A DNA stretch of 64,000 nt from Paenibacillus herberti (GCF_002233675.1 NZ_NMUQ01000001.1:189021-253020), one strand, 5' to 3'; shown: positions 9,060 to 18,317, counted from the stretch's first letter. The notes: a model not told the origin generated them from the sequence alone. Made by a program: numbers and translations.

Positions 9060-10475
9060 ATGACGACGACAGCAGAACATGTTCATTTTATCGGAATAGG
9101 CGGCTACGGCATGAGCGCGATCGCGCGCGTCATGCTTGAGCTCGGTTACAAAGTGACGGGCTCAGACGTTGCGCGAGCAGAGCTTACAGAGAAGCTTGTT
9201 AAAAAAGGCGCGGAAATCCATATTGGCCATGACGCTAAATATGTCAATGGTGCCGATCTGGTCGTATACAGCACGGCTCTACCTAGGGATAACGTTGAGC
9301 GCCGTGCGGCGGAAGAATTGAAAATCCCGGTGTTGCATCGCTCCCAGATGCTGGCTCGTTTGATGAATGCCGGCAAGGGTGTAGCCGTTGCAGGCGCCCA
9401 CGGCAAAACGACGACCTCCTCCATGATCGCGCTTGTTATGGAAAGCTGCGGTGCGGACCCGACTTATATTATCGGCGGAGAGATCGTCAATGTCGGCACA
9501 AACGCCAAGGCTGGAAAAGGCGAATATGTGGTAGCCGAGGCGGATGAGAGCGACGGTTCGTTCTTGCATTATCATCCTGCCATCGCGGTTGTGACGAATA
9601 TCGAGCCGGATCATCTGGAGAACTACGACGGCAACTTTGAAAACTTGAAGTCCGCCTATGTTCAGTTCCTCTCCCAGGTGAAAGAAGACGGTCGCGCTGT
9701 AGTATGTATTGATGATCCGATCGTTCAGGAGTTGCTGCCGCGCGCGGCGAGTGCACTGCCTGCGGAGCGGCTTCTCACCTATGGCATCGACAACGACATT
9801 GCGGAATTCAGTGCCTCCAACCTCGTACTTGGTGATCGCAAAGTAACCTTCACCCTGTCGCGCTCCGGCCAGGAACTTGGCATCGTGCAGCTGTCTGTAC
9901 CGGGTCGCCATAACGTCTATAATGCGATAGCAACGCTCATCACCTGCATGGAGGCCGGCATTCCATTCGGCTCTGCGGCTGCTGCGATCAAAGAGTTTAT
10001 CGGAGCGAAGCGCCGTTTCCAGGTTCTTGGCGATGTGAATGAAATTCTTGTTATCGACGATTATGCGCATCATCCCACCGAGATTCAGGCGACGATCAGC
10101 GCCGCTAAGGCGACCGGTAAGCGCATTGTGGCTGTGTTCCAGCCTCAGCGCTATACGCGCACCTTTTTCCTGCTTGAGCAGTTCAGTCGCGCCTTCAGCG
10201 AGGCGGATGAGGTCATCATTACCGACATCTTCTCCCCTGCTGGTGAAAAAGAGATCGAAGGCGTCAATTCCCGCCGCCTCGTAGAGATGATCTTGAAAAA
10301 CAGCAATCCGAATACCTCCTATATCCCAACTAAGGAGGAAGTTCAGACGGAGCTGGCTACACGCATTGCTCCGGGTGACCTGGTTCTCACAATGGGAGCC
10401 GGTGACATTTGGAAAGTGGGCGACGGTCTAGCGAGTCTGCTGCGCGAGCGTCATGAGGGAGGCACGCCTTCCTGA
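9060..10475 (+). CDS. murC: UDP-N-acetylmuramate--L-alanine ligase
   Basis: ATP-dependent ligase that adds the first amino acid, L-Ala, to UDP-MurNAc in cytosolic peptidoglycan precursor synthesis. The N-terminal Rossmann motif GIGGYGMSAIA, the ATP loop GAHGKTTTSSM, the NIEPDHLENYDG segment and DDYAHHPTEI define MurC. Length is about 471 aa. The frame is open from TTG 9048, but ATG 9060 fits a GGTGA site 5 bases upstream and gives the usual N-terminus. It is adjacent to folC, while in B. subtilis murC is elsewhere. A hairpin at 10492-10541 follows. Confidence 0.95.
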   Translation: MTTTAEHVHFIGIGGYGMSAIARVMLELGYKVTGSDVARAELTEKLVKKGAEIHIGHDAKYVNGADLVVYSTALPRDNVERRAAEELKIPVLHRSQMLARLMNAGKGVAVAGAHGKTTTSSMIALVMESCGADPTYIIGGEIVNVGTNAKAGKGEYVVAEADESDGSFLHYHPAIAVVTNIEPDHLENYDGNFENLKSAYVQFLSQVKEDGRAVVCIDDPIVQELLPRAASALPAERLLTYGIDNDIAEFSASNLVLGDRKVTFTLSRSGQELGIVQLSVPGRHNVYNAIATLITCMEAGIPFGSAAAAIKEFIGAKRRFQVLGDVNEILVIDDYAHHPTEIQATISAAKATGKRIVAVFQPQRYTRTFFLLEQFSRAFSEADEVIITDIFSPAGEKEIEGVNSRRLVEMILKNSNPNTSYIPTKEEVQTELATRIAPGDLVLTMGAGDIWKVGDGLASLLRERHEGGTPS

Positions 10476-10491
10476 TCCGCTTTATAGAATA

Positions 10492-10541
10492 AAAGAACCG
10501 CCGCTTGAGGGCTTCTGGCCCGCAAGCGGCGGTTCTTTCGT
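10492..10541 (+). terminator. Terminator after murC
   Basis: A 16-bp inverted repeat (AAAGAACCGCCGCTTG with CAAGCGGCGGTTCTTT) is followed by an imperfect T tract, CGTTTG. The stem is very strong and the T run weak. Confidence 0.8.
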
Positions 10542-10578
10542 TTGTCCGCTGGCCTCTCAACTCTCTTTTCCTATCTAG

Positions 10579-10608
10579 GTCATATATACTTCGCTAGTCT
10601 CATAGAGT
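10579..10608 (+). promoter_or_regulatory. Candidate sigma-E promoter of the spoIIB homologue
   Basis: GTCATATA matches every position of the recalled sigma-E -35 consensus GKMATATW. After exactly 14 bases, CATAGAGT matches 6 of 8 positions of CATACAMT. It is the best sporulation-type promoter in the window and sits 37 bases before the ATG. Confidence 0.6.
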
Positions 10609-10645
10609 AGATTATGATCCCAGTTAAACAAGGAGAGGAATAACG

Positions 10646-12172
10646 ATGACTAAAGCCCGTGTAACGTACCGTCCCGATGGAAACGGCAAGTTGGTGCAGG
10701 AAGGAAGTACCAACTCTTCTCTGAATGTGAGGACTGCTGTCCAGGCATCTATGTCGGTTGGTCCGGCCGCCGGCAGCGGCGACCGGCATGCGGAAACGGA
10801 GCTGTCAGCGCTGCAGTTTACCGAGGAGTACAAGCCCTGGAGCAGTCCGTTTCAGGATTCGATAGATGAGCTGGAACTGCTGATCCGCGAAGAAAACGGG
10901 GGGAGCGCAGAGGCCGATCATAAGGAAGCCACCCCACAGGAAATGCGGCCGGACGGCATGTACGGAGATGCCAGCGACGAGGAAACGCGGTCCGTCGGCA
11001 AGTATGGGGAAGCGATTTACGAGGAAGCGCGGCAGATCGGCAAGTATGGAGAAGCAATCTATGACGATGCGCTGATGTATGCGGAAGAATACAACGAGGA
11101 TGCATTGTATCTTCACAATTATAGCGAGGCCCAGCATGGAGAAGTTGAGCTTAACCCGCGGAAACATTCCCAGTCGGAGCTATGGGAGCCAGACCGAATT
11201 TCTCATAATGGGCCAATTCTGGAGCTTGAAGCAGCTCGTCCTGCCCGTCGCAGGGGCGCGATTCTTGCTTCCATTACAGGGAAATCAGGCGAGCGTAGCC
11301 AGGGTCCATCCTGGCTGATGGTACTGATTTCGGTAGTCGGCGCGATTGTTACAGGAGCGGTGTTCGGCTACTTTACGCTGACAATGTTCGCCGGTGGCAG
11401 TCTGATCTCTGGCAGCGATTCAGGAGCAAGCGTCAATATAGGTGGTGTACAGTCCGTAGAGGAGAATGGGTTAGCAACAGCTCCTGCATCGTCTGGTCCT
11501 GTCAAGCAGGGTACAGTTCAAGAGGCTAAGCCGGTTGCAGCAGCATGGCCGGCTCAGTCTTATCAACTGCTGCAATATGGCGTGTTCTCCTCCAAACCCA
11601 GCGCGGAAACAGCGGCTGCGGATCTGAAGGAAGCTGGGTTCGCCTCGGCGCTCGGTTATACAGGAGCTGATTACCGGGTGTATGCCGGGCTGGCAATCGA
11701 CCAAAAAGGCGCAAAAGCTTTGCAGGATAAGCTCACTGGAGCTGAGGTGTACATCAAGGAAGTCAAGCTGCCAAGTGTAGCGCAGCTTATTTTCACAGGA
11801 AGTGCAGAGGCAGCCCGCAGCTTCGACGCTCGCAGCAGCGAGCTGATCCGCTCTTTGGAAGGTCTCTCGGCGGCGCAGCTTGTGTTGGATAAGCCAGCCC
11901 CGGTCGGGGCTCAGGCGATGTCGGCTTGGAACACCAAGCTTGAAGCTTGGCTCAAGGAGGCTTCAAGCTTCGGCGCCGGCGTTTCCGGCAAGGCAGAGAA
12001 GGCAGCAGCCGGTACGCTGGTGAAAGCTTTCGAGGGTGCATCGAAGGCGATGAACACTTATAACAAGGCGCCTTCCATGAACAAATTGTGGGCCGTTCAG
12101 AGTAAGTTGATCGAGGCAATGTTAGCTCAGCGAGAGCTGCGCCAGGCAGCGATTTCAGGCGCCAAGGGCTGA
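10646..12172 (+). CDS. spoIIB: SpoIIB-like SPOR-domain membrane protein
   Basis: Predicted septal protein of early sporulation. In B. subtilis SpoIIB is a bitopic membrane protein that helps dissolve septal peptidoglycan and localise SpoIID/M/P at the start of engulfment. The 508-aa protein has a long acidic cytosolic region with a short internal duplication (KYGEAIYEEA / KYGEAIYDDA, about 119-142), one transmembrane helix (about 222-249), and a SPOR-type peptidoglycan-binding domain (about 300-370, YQLLQYGVFSSKPSAETAAA). The C-terminal 130 residues are helical and Ala-rich. Sequence identity to B. subtilis is not obvious by eye, so the name rests on architecture, the folC-to-maf position and a sigma-E-like promoter. 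ATG 10646 has AAGGAGAGG upstream. Confidence 0.75.
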   Translation: MTKARVTYRPDGNGKLVQEGSTNSSLNVRTAVQASMSVGPAAGSGDRHAETELSALQFTEEYKPWSSPFQDSIDELELLIREENGGSAEADHKEATPQEMRPDGMYGDASDEETRSVGKYGEAIYEEARQIGKYGEAIYDDALMYAEEYNEDALYLHNYSEAQHGEVELNPRKHSQSELWEPDRISHNGPILELEAARPARRRGAILASITGKSGERSQGPSWLMVLISVVGAIVTGAVFGYFTLTMFAGGSLISGSDSGASVNIGGVQSVEENGLATAPASSGPVKQGTVQEAKPVAAAWPAQSYQLLQYGVFSSKPSAETAAADLKEAGFASALGYTGADYRVYAGLAIDQKGAKALQDKLTGAEVYIKEVKLPSVAQLIFTGSAEAARSFDARSSELIRSLEGLSAAQLVLDKPAPVGAQAMSAWNTKLEAWLKEASSFGAGVSGKAEKAAAGTLVKAFEGASKAMNTYNKAPSMNKLWAVQSKLIEAMLAQRELRQAAISGAKG

Positions 12173-12213
12173 ATCCGAATTATGGCGGCGCTCGTCTCCC
12201 CATCGTCTTCGCG

Positions 12214-12242
12214 TTGCTTGAAGAGGTCGCTTCCCTTATAAT
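12214..12242 (+). promoter_or_regulatory. Sigma-A promoter before the DUF4321 gene
   Basis: TTGCTT, 17 bases, TATAAT, 36 bases before the ATG. It probably drives the DUF4321 gene and maf. Confidence 0.72.
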
Positions 12243-12278
12243 GGGACAAGATTTGGACCCTGGACGGAGGCGTGACAG

Positions 12279-12521
12279 ATGAAAAAAAACGGATGGACGC
12301 TCCTTTTGTTCGCGGTGTTAGGGCTGCTCGCGGGCGCATTGGCAGACCGATGGCTGAAGGAGGTCCCGTCGTTGTCGGCGCTGACCCGTTCGGCTGAGCT
12401 GCAATGGAGCCCGGCTGCCGATTTGGGCGTGCTTAGCTACAGTCTGGATTTGACGCTGAACTTCAGCATCGTCAGTCTAGTATGTCTTGTACTGGCCTTT
12501 TGGCTGTACCGAAAGCTGTAG
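12279..12521 (+). CDS. DUF4321-family small membrane protein
   Basis: An 80-aa protein with two predicted membrane helices (about 5-22 and 57-77) joined by an outside loop. The N-terminal LLLFAVLGLLAGALADRWL and the C-terminal SLVCLVLAFWLYRKL fit the Firmicute DUF4321 family, usually found just before maf. Function is unknown. ATG 12279 lies 8 bases after GGAGG, and a good vegetative promoter precedes it. Confidence 0.8.
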   Translation: MKKNGWTLLLFAVLGLLAGALADRWLKEVPSLSALTRSAELQWSPAADLGVLSYSLDLTLNFSIVSLVCLVLAFWLYRKL

Positions 12522-12562
12522 CTTTGAGCTGGAACGGATTCAAGAAGAGGAGATAAATTAAC

Positions 12563-13420
12563 TTGCAGATGAATGTTGATCAACTACCTAACTGCCTTGT
12601 ACTGGCTTCTTCTTCCCCGAGAAGAAGGGAGCTCGTCGGTGCGCTGCGGCTGCCGATCCCGATTGAGGTTTTGGCAACGGACACAGATGAGACGGTGTGC
12701 CCCGAGCTGAATCCGAGGATGATCGTCGCGGAGCTCAGTCTACGCAAGGCTGTTGCTGCGGCTCAGCAGCTCTCCAGAGAGTCGCATCCGAGCCATGGGA
12801 CCCTTGTACTCGGCGGGGATACGATCGTTGTACTTGATGGCGAAGTGCTTGGCAAACCGCTGGATGCTGAGGACGCGCGGCAGACGCTGCGGCGCTTGAG
12901 CGGTCGTGCACACGAAGTTTACAGCGGCGTGAGCTTGCTGTTTGTCCCCGAAAGCGACCAAGGTGTTCAAGAGCAGCTTGCTCAGTTGGCAACACCGGCA
13001 TTTTCTGCTGGTGATGGCACCGAGGTGCCTGCCGGACTCCTCGATATAGCCGACAAGTCTGCCCGGCTCCTCGATGGCGCCGCTATCAACCGCGTACCCG
13101 TTTGGGGAGCAGAGGAGCTGCTTGGCGACATTGGGCGCTGGCGCGTCGCTGCGGCTGGCAGCAGTCCGCTGGCAGCGACGGGTTATACACGCAGTGAGGT
13201 ACGCTTCCGTGAGCTGAGCGAGGAGGAGATCTCTGCCTATGTAGCAACAGGCGATCCGCTGGATAAAGCAGGAAGTTACGGTGTGCAAGGTTTGGGCTCC
13301 GTGCTGATCGAGAAGATCGAGGGCGATTTTTACAGTGTGATGGGACTGCCGCTTGCCTTGCTCTACCAGATGCTGTTGCCGTTCGGAGTCAGCCCGCTGC
13401 GCCAAGGAATTGAACGCTAA
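12563..13420 (+). CDS. maf: Maf-family nucleotide pyrophosphatase with large internal insertion
   Basis: Maf proteins hydrolyse non-canonical or UTP/dTTP-type nucleotides to monophosphates and affect septum formation. LASSSPRRREL (residues 14-24), GGDTIVVLDGEVLGKP (84-99), HEVYSGV and DKAGSYGVQG are all present. Most Maf proteins are about 190 aa; this one is 285 because residues about 127-207 form an extra Ala/Gly/Asp-rich segment between the two halves of the fold. The start is TTG 12563, 10 bases after AGGAG; the in-frame ATG 12569 is less well placed. It precedes radC as in B. subtilis. Catalytic motifs flank the insert intact, so activity is likely. Confidence 0.92.
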   Translation: MQMNVDQLPNCLVLASSSPRRRELVGALRLPIPIEVLATDTDETVCPELNPRMIVAELSLRKAVAAAQQLSRESHPSHGTLVLGGDTIVVLDGEVLGKPLDAEDARQTLRRLSGRAHEVYSGVSLLFVPESDQGVQEQLAQLATPAFSAGDGTEVPAGLLDIADKSARLLDGAAINRVPVWGAEELLGDIGRWRVAAAGSSPLAATGYTRSEVRFRELSEEEISAYVATGDPLDKAGSYGVQGLGSVLIEKIEGDFYSVMGLPLALLYQMLLPFGVSPLRQGIER

Positions 13421-13470
13421 AAATAGCTTTATTGCTTAGTTATGCTGTTCTGTCAAAAAAATTCTTTCCA

Positions 13471-13499
13471 TCCATTCCTCTCTGGAATGGACTTTTTTT
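13471..13499 (+). terminator. Terminator after maf
   Basis: TCCATTCC pairs with GGAATGGA across a 5-base loop and is followed by C and seven T. Confidence 0.9.
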
Positions 13500-13615
13500 A
13501 TCTCTAAATCGTCACATAGGAAGAGAATAAGAGGAAGCTCGAAAATTGGAGGAGATTATACCGGGGATTGATGGTAAACTTAAATGAATATTGAGGCAAA
13601 GGCGGTTGTCCATCG

Positions 13616-14302
13616 ATGTCGGAACCCATTTCGCTTAAAAAGTGGCCGGAGGAGGAGCGCCCCCGGGAAAGGATGCTGCAATACGGTGCCGAGGCGCTAA
13701 GTCATGCTGAACTGCTGGCCATACTGCTGCGCACCGGTACTCCGAAGGAGACGGCTGTGCATTTGGCTTCACGTATCCTGCAGCAATCCGGTAGCCTGCG
13801 TGGGCTGGTCGACATGGGCCACAGCGATTTAATCCGCATCAAGGGCATCGGACCTGCTAAAGCGTTGCAAATTCGTGCCGGCATTGAGCTTGGGCGACGA
13901 TTGGCACGAAGCCGACAGGCTGAGGCCGTGATCGTACGCCGTCCGCAAGATGCCGCTGATTATCTCATGGAGGATTTGCGTTATTTGAAGGTAGAGCACT
14001 TTGTCTGCCTTTTCCTTAATACGAAGAACCATATCGTTGCTCGCGAAACACTGTCCGTCGGTACGTTGAACGCCTCACTTGTTCATCCTCGTGAGGTATT
14101 TCGAGCCGCCATACGCCACGGATGTGCCTCGATTATTTGCGCTCACAACCATCCGAGCGGTGATCCCACGCCAAGTCCCGAGGACGAGGCGCTTACGCGC
14201 AGGCTTCAGGAGGCGGGAGAACTGGTCGGCATTGAGGTGCTGGATCATATTGTCATTGGCGAAGGACGCTTTATCAGTTTGAAGGAACAAGGCTTAATGT
14301 AA
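13616..14302 (+). CDS. radC: RadC/YsxA family JAMM protein
   Basis: RadC-family protein. The historical DNA-repair label is not well supported, and the biochemical role is uncertain. The N-terminal helix-hairpin-helix region (LIRIKGIGPAKALQI) suggests DNA contact. The C-terminal JAMM/MPN zinc site is intact: HNH followed ten residues later by Asp in HNHPSGDPTPSPED. Length is 228 aa, normal for the family. The ATG at 13616 follows AAAGGCGG at an 11-base distance. Its final codons contain the -35 box and spacer of the mreB promoter. Position between maf and mreB is conserved in Bacilli. Confidence 0.93.
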   Translation: MSEPISLKKWPEEERPRERMLQYGAEALSHAELLAILLRTGTPKETAVHLASRILQQSGSLRGLVDMGHSDLIRIKGIGPAKALQIRAGIELGRRLARSRQAEAVIVRRPQDAADYLMEDLRYLKVEHFVCLFLNTKNHIVARETLSVGTLNASLVHPREVFRAAIRHGCASIICAHNHPSGDPTPSPEDEALTRRLQEAGELVGIEVLDHIVIGEGRFISLKEQGLM

Positions 14303-14308
14303 TATAAT
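14279..14308 (+). promoter_or_regulatory. Sigma-A promoter of mreB overlapping the radC end
   Basis: TTGAAG, 18 bases, TATAAT. The -35 lies inside radC and the -10 just after its stop codon, so mreBCD can be transcribed independently. Confidence 0.65.
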
Positions 14309-14345
14309 AAATAGGATTGCCGCATTTTAGAAGGGAGTATTAACG

Positions 14346-15371
14346 ATGTTCGGAGTTTCAAAGGATTTGGGGATTGACCTTGGTACAGCCAATACGCTGG
14401 TTTATGTAAAAGGAAAAGGAATTGCCGTCAGGGAGCCGTCCGTGGTTGCCCTTCGTACAGATACAAAAACAATAGAAGCCGTCGGGGAACAGGCCAAAAG
14501 AATGATCGGCCGCACGCCGGGCAACATCCGCGCTGTCCGTCCAATGAAGGACGGCGTTATTGCTGACTTTGAGACAACTGCAACGATGATTAAATATTTC
14601 ATCCGCCAGGCGCAGAAGCAGCGCTCGCTGTTCCCGCGCCATCCTAACGTGATGGTCTGCGTTCCTTGCGGTATCACATCCGTAGAAAAACGGGCTGTCG
14701 AGGATGCAACCAAGCAAGCGGGAGCGCGCGAAGCTTACACGATCGAGGAGCCTTTTGCAGCTGCAATTGGTGCTGATCTGCCTGTATGGGAGCCGACCGG
14801 CAGCATGGTCGTTGACATCGGCGGCGGCACGACTGAGGTTGCCGTCATTTCGCTTGGCGGCATCGTGACGAGCCGTTCCGTGCGGATCGCCGGTGACGAG
14901 ATGGATGAGGCGATCATCCAGTACATCAAGCGTTTGTACAATTTGATGATCGGTGAGCGTACGTCCGAGCAGCTGAAGATGGAGATCGGTTCCGCGATGC
15001 AGCTGGAGCAACCGATTACGATGGAGATTCGCGGTCGCGACCTGGTAACGGGTTTGCCGAAGACGCTTTCCATCACATCGGAAGAAATTACCGAGGCTCT
15101 GACTGATACGATCTCGGCAATTGTCGAAGCAGTCAAAATTACCTTGGAAAAATGCCCGCCGGAGCTGTCTGCAGATATTATGGACCGTGGCATCGTGCTG
15201 ACTGGTGGCGGAGCTTTGCTGCGCAACTTGGACAAGCTGCTTTCCCGTGAGACCGGCATGCCGGTCATCGTGGCGGAAAATCCGCTTGACTGTGTGGCCA
15301 TTGGAACAGGCCGCGCTCTGGAGAACATTCATCTTTTCAAAACTAAAGGCAGCTCCAGGTCGAGAAGATAA
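14346..15371 (+). CDS. mreB: Rod-shape determining actin homologue MreB
   Basis: Bacterial actin that forms short membrane-bound filaments and orients the elongasome that inserts sidewall peptidoglycan. The phosphate-1 loop [10 protein letters not shown], the phosphate-2 block [18 protein letters not shown] and the adenosine motif [11 protein letters not shown] are clear. Length is 341 aa. ATG 14346 follows AGAAGGGAG. It is first in a mreBCD-minCD-rodA run that joins elongation and division-site genes. Confidence 0.97.
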   Translation: MFGVSKDLGIDLGTANTLVYVKGKGIAVREPSVVALRTDTKTIEAVGEQAKRMIGRTPGNIRAVRPMKDGVIADFETTATMIKYFIRQAQKQRSLFPRHPNVMVCVPCGITSVEKRAVEDATKQAGAREAYTIEEPFAAAIGADLPVWEPTGSMVVDIGGGTTEVAVISLGGIVTSRSVRIAGDEMDEAIIQYIKRLYNLMIGERTSEQLKMEIGSAMQLEQPITMEIRGRDLVTGLPKTLSITSEEITEALTDTISAIVEAVKITLEKCPPELSADIMDRGIVLTGGGALLRNLDKLLSRETGMPVIVAENPLDCVAIGTGRALENIHLFKTKGSSRSRR

Positions 15372-15400
15372 CGGCGTATGAGCTGAATTAAGACGGGCGG

Positions 15401-16267
15401 GTGGACCATTTGTTTAAGCAATTGCGGAACAGGCGGCTCTTCGTCCTCATGATCAGCTTCATTCTCTTCATTGCGGTTATCGGTTACTCCATCAGCTCCC
15501 GGGCGGGGCTGACGGTGCCGGAGAAGTTCCTGAGGGATACGACCGCATACGTACAACAATGGTTCTACAAGCCCGCTGGCTATATAGCGGGCTTGTTCCA
15601 GGATATCGGCAACCTGCGTTCCGTATATGAGGAGAATGAGCAGCTGCGCATGACGGCAGCCGCTTACGCGCGCGAAAAGGTGGAGTACAACCTGATCCAG
15701 CAGCAGAATGAACGGCTGCAGGCGAAACTGAATTTCACCGAGGAACAAAAGAAGATGTACGATTATAAATACTTAATCGCTCAAGTCGTAGCAGTAAGCC
15801 CTGATGCTTTTAACCGTACGATGACGATTAATTTGGGTACGCGGGAAGGCCTGCGTGAACGGATGGCCGTGACTACGGAGGATGGGATGATCGGCTTCGT
15901 GAGTGAGGTGTCGGAGCTGACTTCAACGGTAATGCCCATTACAAGTTTGAATGACGAGGAATCAGGCATATCGGTTACCGTGCTTGGCAAGCAAAATCAA
16001 TCCTTCGGTATTCTGTCCGGGTACAACTCCGAGACGGAACATATGCTGATGACGAAAATTGCTGCCAATGATCCCATTAAAAAGCATGACATCGTCATCA
16101 CTTCCGGTCTAGGCAACATCTATCCAAGAGGCATGGTCATCGGCAAGGTCGACAGCATTCAGGACAGCGACATCGGTTTGACAAGGACTGCGAATATCAA
16201 GCTTTCCGCTAATTTTGATCATCTGAACGAAGTATTCGTCGTGCAGACCCCAGGAGCATCCCAATGA
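15401..16267 (+). CDS. mreC: Rod-shape determining protein MreC
   Basis: Bitopic membrane scaffold linking MreB filaments to extracellular cell-wall synthases. One N-terminal membrane helix (about 13-29) is followed by a coiled coil (about 65-115) and a beta-barrel pair typical of MreC (LGTREGLRERMAV, GLGNIYPRGMVIGKV). Length is 288 aa. The frame opens at GTG 15401, but its GGGCGG is very close, so TTG 15410 with GGGTGG 5 bases upstream is an alternative start. Its TGA overlaps the mreD ATG (ATGA). Confidence 0.93.
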   Translation: MDHLFKQLRNRRLFVLMISFILFIAVIGYSISSRAGLTVPEKFLRDTTAYVQQWFYKPAGYIAGLFQDIGNLRSVYEENEQLRMTAAAYAREKVEYNLIQQQNERLQAKLNFTEEQKKMYDYKYLIAQVVAVSPDAFNRTMTINLGTREGLRERMAVTTEDGMIGFVSEVSELTSTVMPITSLNDEESGISVTVLGKQNQSFGILSGYNSETEHMLMTKIAANDPIKKHDIVITSGLGNIYPRGMVIGKVDSIQDSDIGLTRTANIKLSANFDHLNEVFVVQTPGASQ

Positions 16268-16788
16268 GAATGCCGGGGATGGTTCTGCTCATTTATCTTG
16301 TTTTTATCTTGCAGACGAGTTTATTTCCCTGGCTCGTTCCGGCCGCTTTTTCGGAACGGCTCATACCTCACTTTACTTTTGTCATTATTATGTACGCAGC
16401 GCTATACCATAGCCGCCATTCCGCCTTGCTGCTCGGCGTAGGGTTCGGTATGTTGCAGGATGTCGTGTTCCGCGGCCATCTGCTTGGACTGCATGCCTAT
16501 ACGATGGGGTTGATTGCCTATTTTGCCGGCTTGCTGCTTGGGGGTCGGAGGTTGACGATGCTTTCGGCATTGGCGATTACGACGATGGCGTCCCTTCTGT
16601 ATGATTTGGCTATTTATTATGTATACGAAGTGTTCCGCTTTACTTCCGATCCGCTTGCCTTCGTGCTTCAAAAACAGATATTCCCAAGCCTGTTCCTGCA
16701 GCTTGTGTTCGCTCTAGCGGTCTATATTCCGATGCGCCGATGGTTCGAGGGCATGACGAGGGCAAGGCCGAAGCCGAGCAGCGAATAG
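16264..16788 (+). CDS. mreD: Rod-shape determining protein MreD
   Basis: Integral membrane partner of MreC in the elongasome. The 174-aa sequence is almost entirely hydrophobic, with about five predicted membrane helices and the family's GFGMLQDVVFRG segment after the third. It overlaps mreC by four bases and is therefore coupled to it. MreD sequences diverge quickly, so the call relies on topology and position. Confidence 0.92.
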   Translation: MRMPGMVLLIYLVFILQTSLFPWLVPAAFSERLIPHFTFVIIMYAALYHSRHSALLLGVGFGMLQDVVFRGHLLGLHAYTMGLIAYFAGLLLGGRRLTMLSALAITTMASLLYDLAIYYVYEVFRFTSDPLAFVLQKQIFPSLFLQLVFALAVYIPMRRWFEGMTRARPKPSSE

Positions 16789-16848
16789 CTTGCGGGAGAA
16801 GGATTCGAGCTGCTCGGGAACGAACTTTATCGTCAAGGAGGGACGGGA

Positions 16849-17511
16849 GTGACCGACAAACAGCATATTACGATTAAGGGAGTCAGGGACGGTCTCATCT
16901 TCCTCTTTGACGATAAATGCGAATTCGCTGAGCTCATGAATGAGCTTCAATACAAGCTTGAGAAATCCCACCAGCAACTGCTGTCCGGGCCTTTGGTACA
17001 TGTTCATGTGAAGTTAGGAGCCCGCCCGACTACGGATGAGGACAAGGATCAGATCCGCAGCGTCATCCGTCAACGTGGGAATTTACTCGTTCAGACGATT
17101 GAATCGGAGGCGCCGGAGCCGGAAGAGGCTGGCGCCTCGGAGGCGTTCAAGATGATGACCGGAACGATCCGCTCAGGCCAGACGGTGGAGCATGACGGCA
17201 GTCTACTGCTGTTAGGTGATCTGAATCCTGGCGGTACCTTGCGCTGTACGGGAGATATTTATGTGCTGGGAGCGCTGCGCGGCATGGCTCATGCCGGCAT
17301 TGCCGGACGCATTGATGCCATTATAGCTGCTTCCCAGCTGCGTCCGACGCAGCTGCGGATTGCAGAAGTCATCAGTCGCCCTCCAGAGGAATGGATGAGC
17401 GCAGATGCCTCCATGGAGTATGCGTATTTGGAGGACGGACGGATGCAAATTGACAAGATGAACCAGCTCGTGCGCATGCGCAAGGAACCGATGCTGTTCA
17501 AAGGGGTGTAG
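16849..17511 (+). CDS. minC: Septum site-determining protein MinC
   Basis: Inhibitor of FtsZ polymerisation that, recruited by MinD, blocks division at the poles. The N-terminal domain (to about 105) is followed by an acidic linker (EAPEPEEAGASE) and a C-terminal beta-helix (IRSGQTVEHDGSLLLLGDLN...GDIYVLGALRGMAHAG). Length is 220 aa. GTG 16849 is preceded by AAGGAGGG at 6 bases. It is followed at once by minD, as in B. subtilis. Confidence 0.95.
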   Translation: MTDKQHITIKGVRDGLIFLFDDKCEFAELMNELQYKLEKSHQQLLSGPLVHVHVKLGARPTTDEDKDQIRSVIRQRGNLLVQTIESEAPEPEEAGASEAFKMMTGTIRSGQTVEHDGSLLLLGDLNPGGTLRCTGDIYVLGALRGMAHAGIAGRIDAIIAASQLRPTQLRIAEVISRPPEEWMSADASMEYAYLEDGRMQIDKMNQLVRMRKEPMLFKGV

Positions 17512-17516
17512 AGGGC

Positions 17517-18308
17517 ATGGGAGAAGCAATCGTCATCACATCAGGCAAAGGCGGCGTCGGCAAGACGACGACCTCCGCCAATCTGGGCACCGCCCTGGCT
17601 CTGCTAGGCAAGAAGGTCGCGATGGTGGATACCGATATCGGCTTGCGCAATCTCGATGTCGTGATGGGGCTGGAAAACCGGATCATTTATGATCTAGTAG
17701 ATGTAGCGGAGGGACGGGTGCGGCTGCAGCAGGCGCTCGTTAAGGATAAACGCTTTGAGGATCTGAGCATGTTGCCTGCTGCCCAGACGAAAGATAAGTC
17801 TGCGGTTACGCCGGAGCAGGTACGGGATATCATTCTAGAGCTCAAAAAAGAATTCGATTATGTCATTATTGATTGCCCCGCGGGCATCGAGCAAGGGTTC
17901 CGCAATGCGGTAGCCGGCGCAGACCGGGCGATTGTCGTCACAACACCGGAAAACGCGGCCGTAAGAGACGCGGACAGGGTAATCGGCTTGCTGGAGGGCT
18001 CTCAGATTCCAGCCAAGTTAATCATCAACCGGATTCGCCATTCCATGGTCAAAAGCGGAGATATGTTGGACATCGACGACATCTGTCAGGTGCTGGCAAT
18101 CGATTTGCTCGGCATCGTTCCTGATGACGAACATGTTATCAAGGCTGCCAACGCCGGCGAGCCAACGGTGATGAATCCCAACTCCAAGGCAGCAATTGCG
18201 TATCGGAATATTGCGCGTCGTATTTTGGGAGACATGGTTCCGCTCATGCAATTGGAGGACAAGCCGGGACGTTTCCGCATGCTGCGCAAGTTTTTAGGGA
18301 TAGGGTAG
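17517..18308 (+). CDS. minD: Septum site-determining ATPase MinD
   Basis: Membrane-cycling ParA-type ATPase that positions MinC. The deviant Walker A KGGVGKTT is at residues about 11-18, DTDIGLRNLDVVMG forms the switch region, and IIDCPAG is the Walker B. The C-terminus (FRMLRKFLGIG) is the amphipathic membrane-targeting helix. Length is 263 aa. The ATG lies 8 bases after AAGGGGTG inside the end of minC, so translation is linked to it. Confidence 0.97.
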   Translation: MGEAIVITSGKGGVGKTTTSANLGTALALLGKKVAMVDTDIGLRNLDVVMGLENRIIYDLVDVAEGRVRLQQALVKDKRFEDLSMLPAAQTKDKSAVTPEQVRDIILELKKEFDYVIIDCPAGIEQGFRNAVAGADRAIVVTTPENAAVRDADRVIGLLEGSQIPAKLIINRIRHSMVKSGDMLDIDDICQVLAIDLLGIVPDDEHVIKAANAGEPTVMNPNSKAAIAYRNIARRILGDMVPLMQLEDKPGRFRMLRKFLGIG

Positions 18309-18317
18309 GAGACTGAA

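Noticed and set aside
13540-13615. Possible LexA box or clear promoter before radC
   Set aside because: No CGAAC-N4-GTTCG-like site was found and no -35/-10 pair with acceptable spacing.
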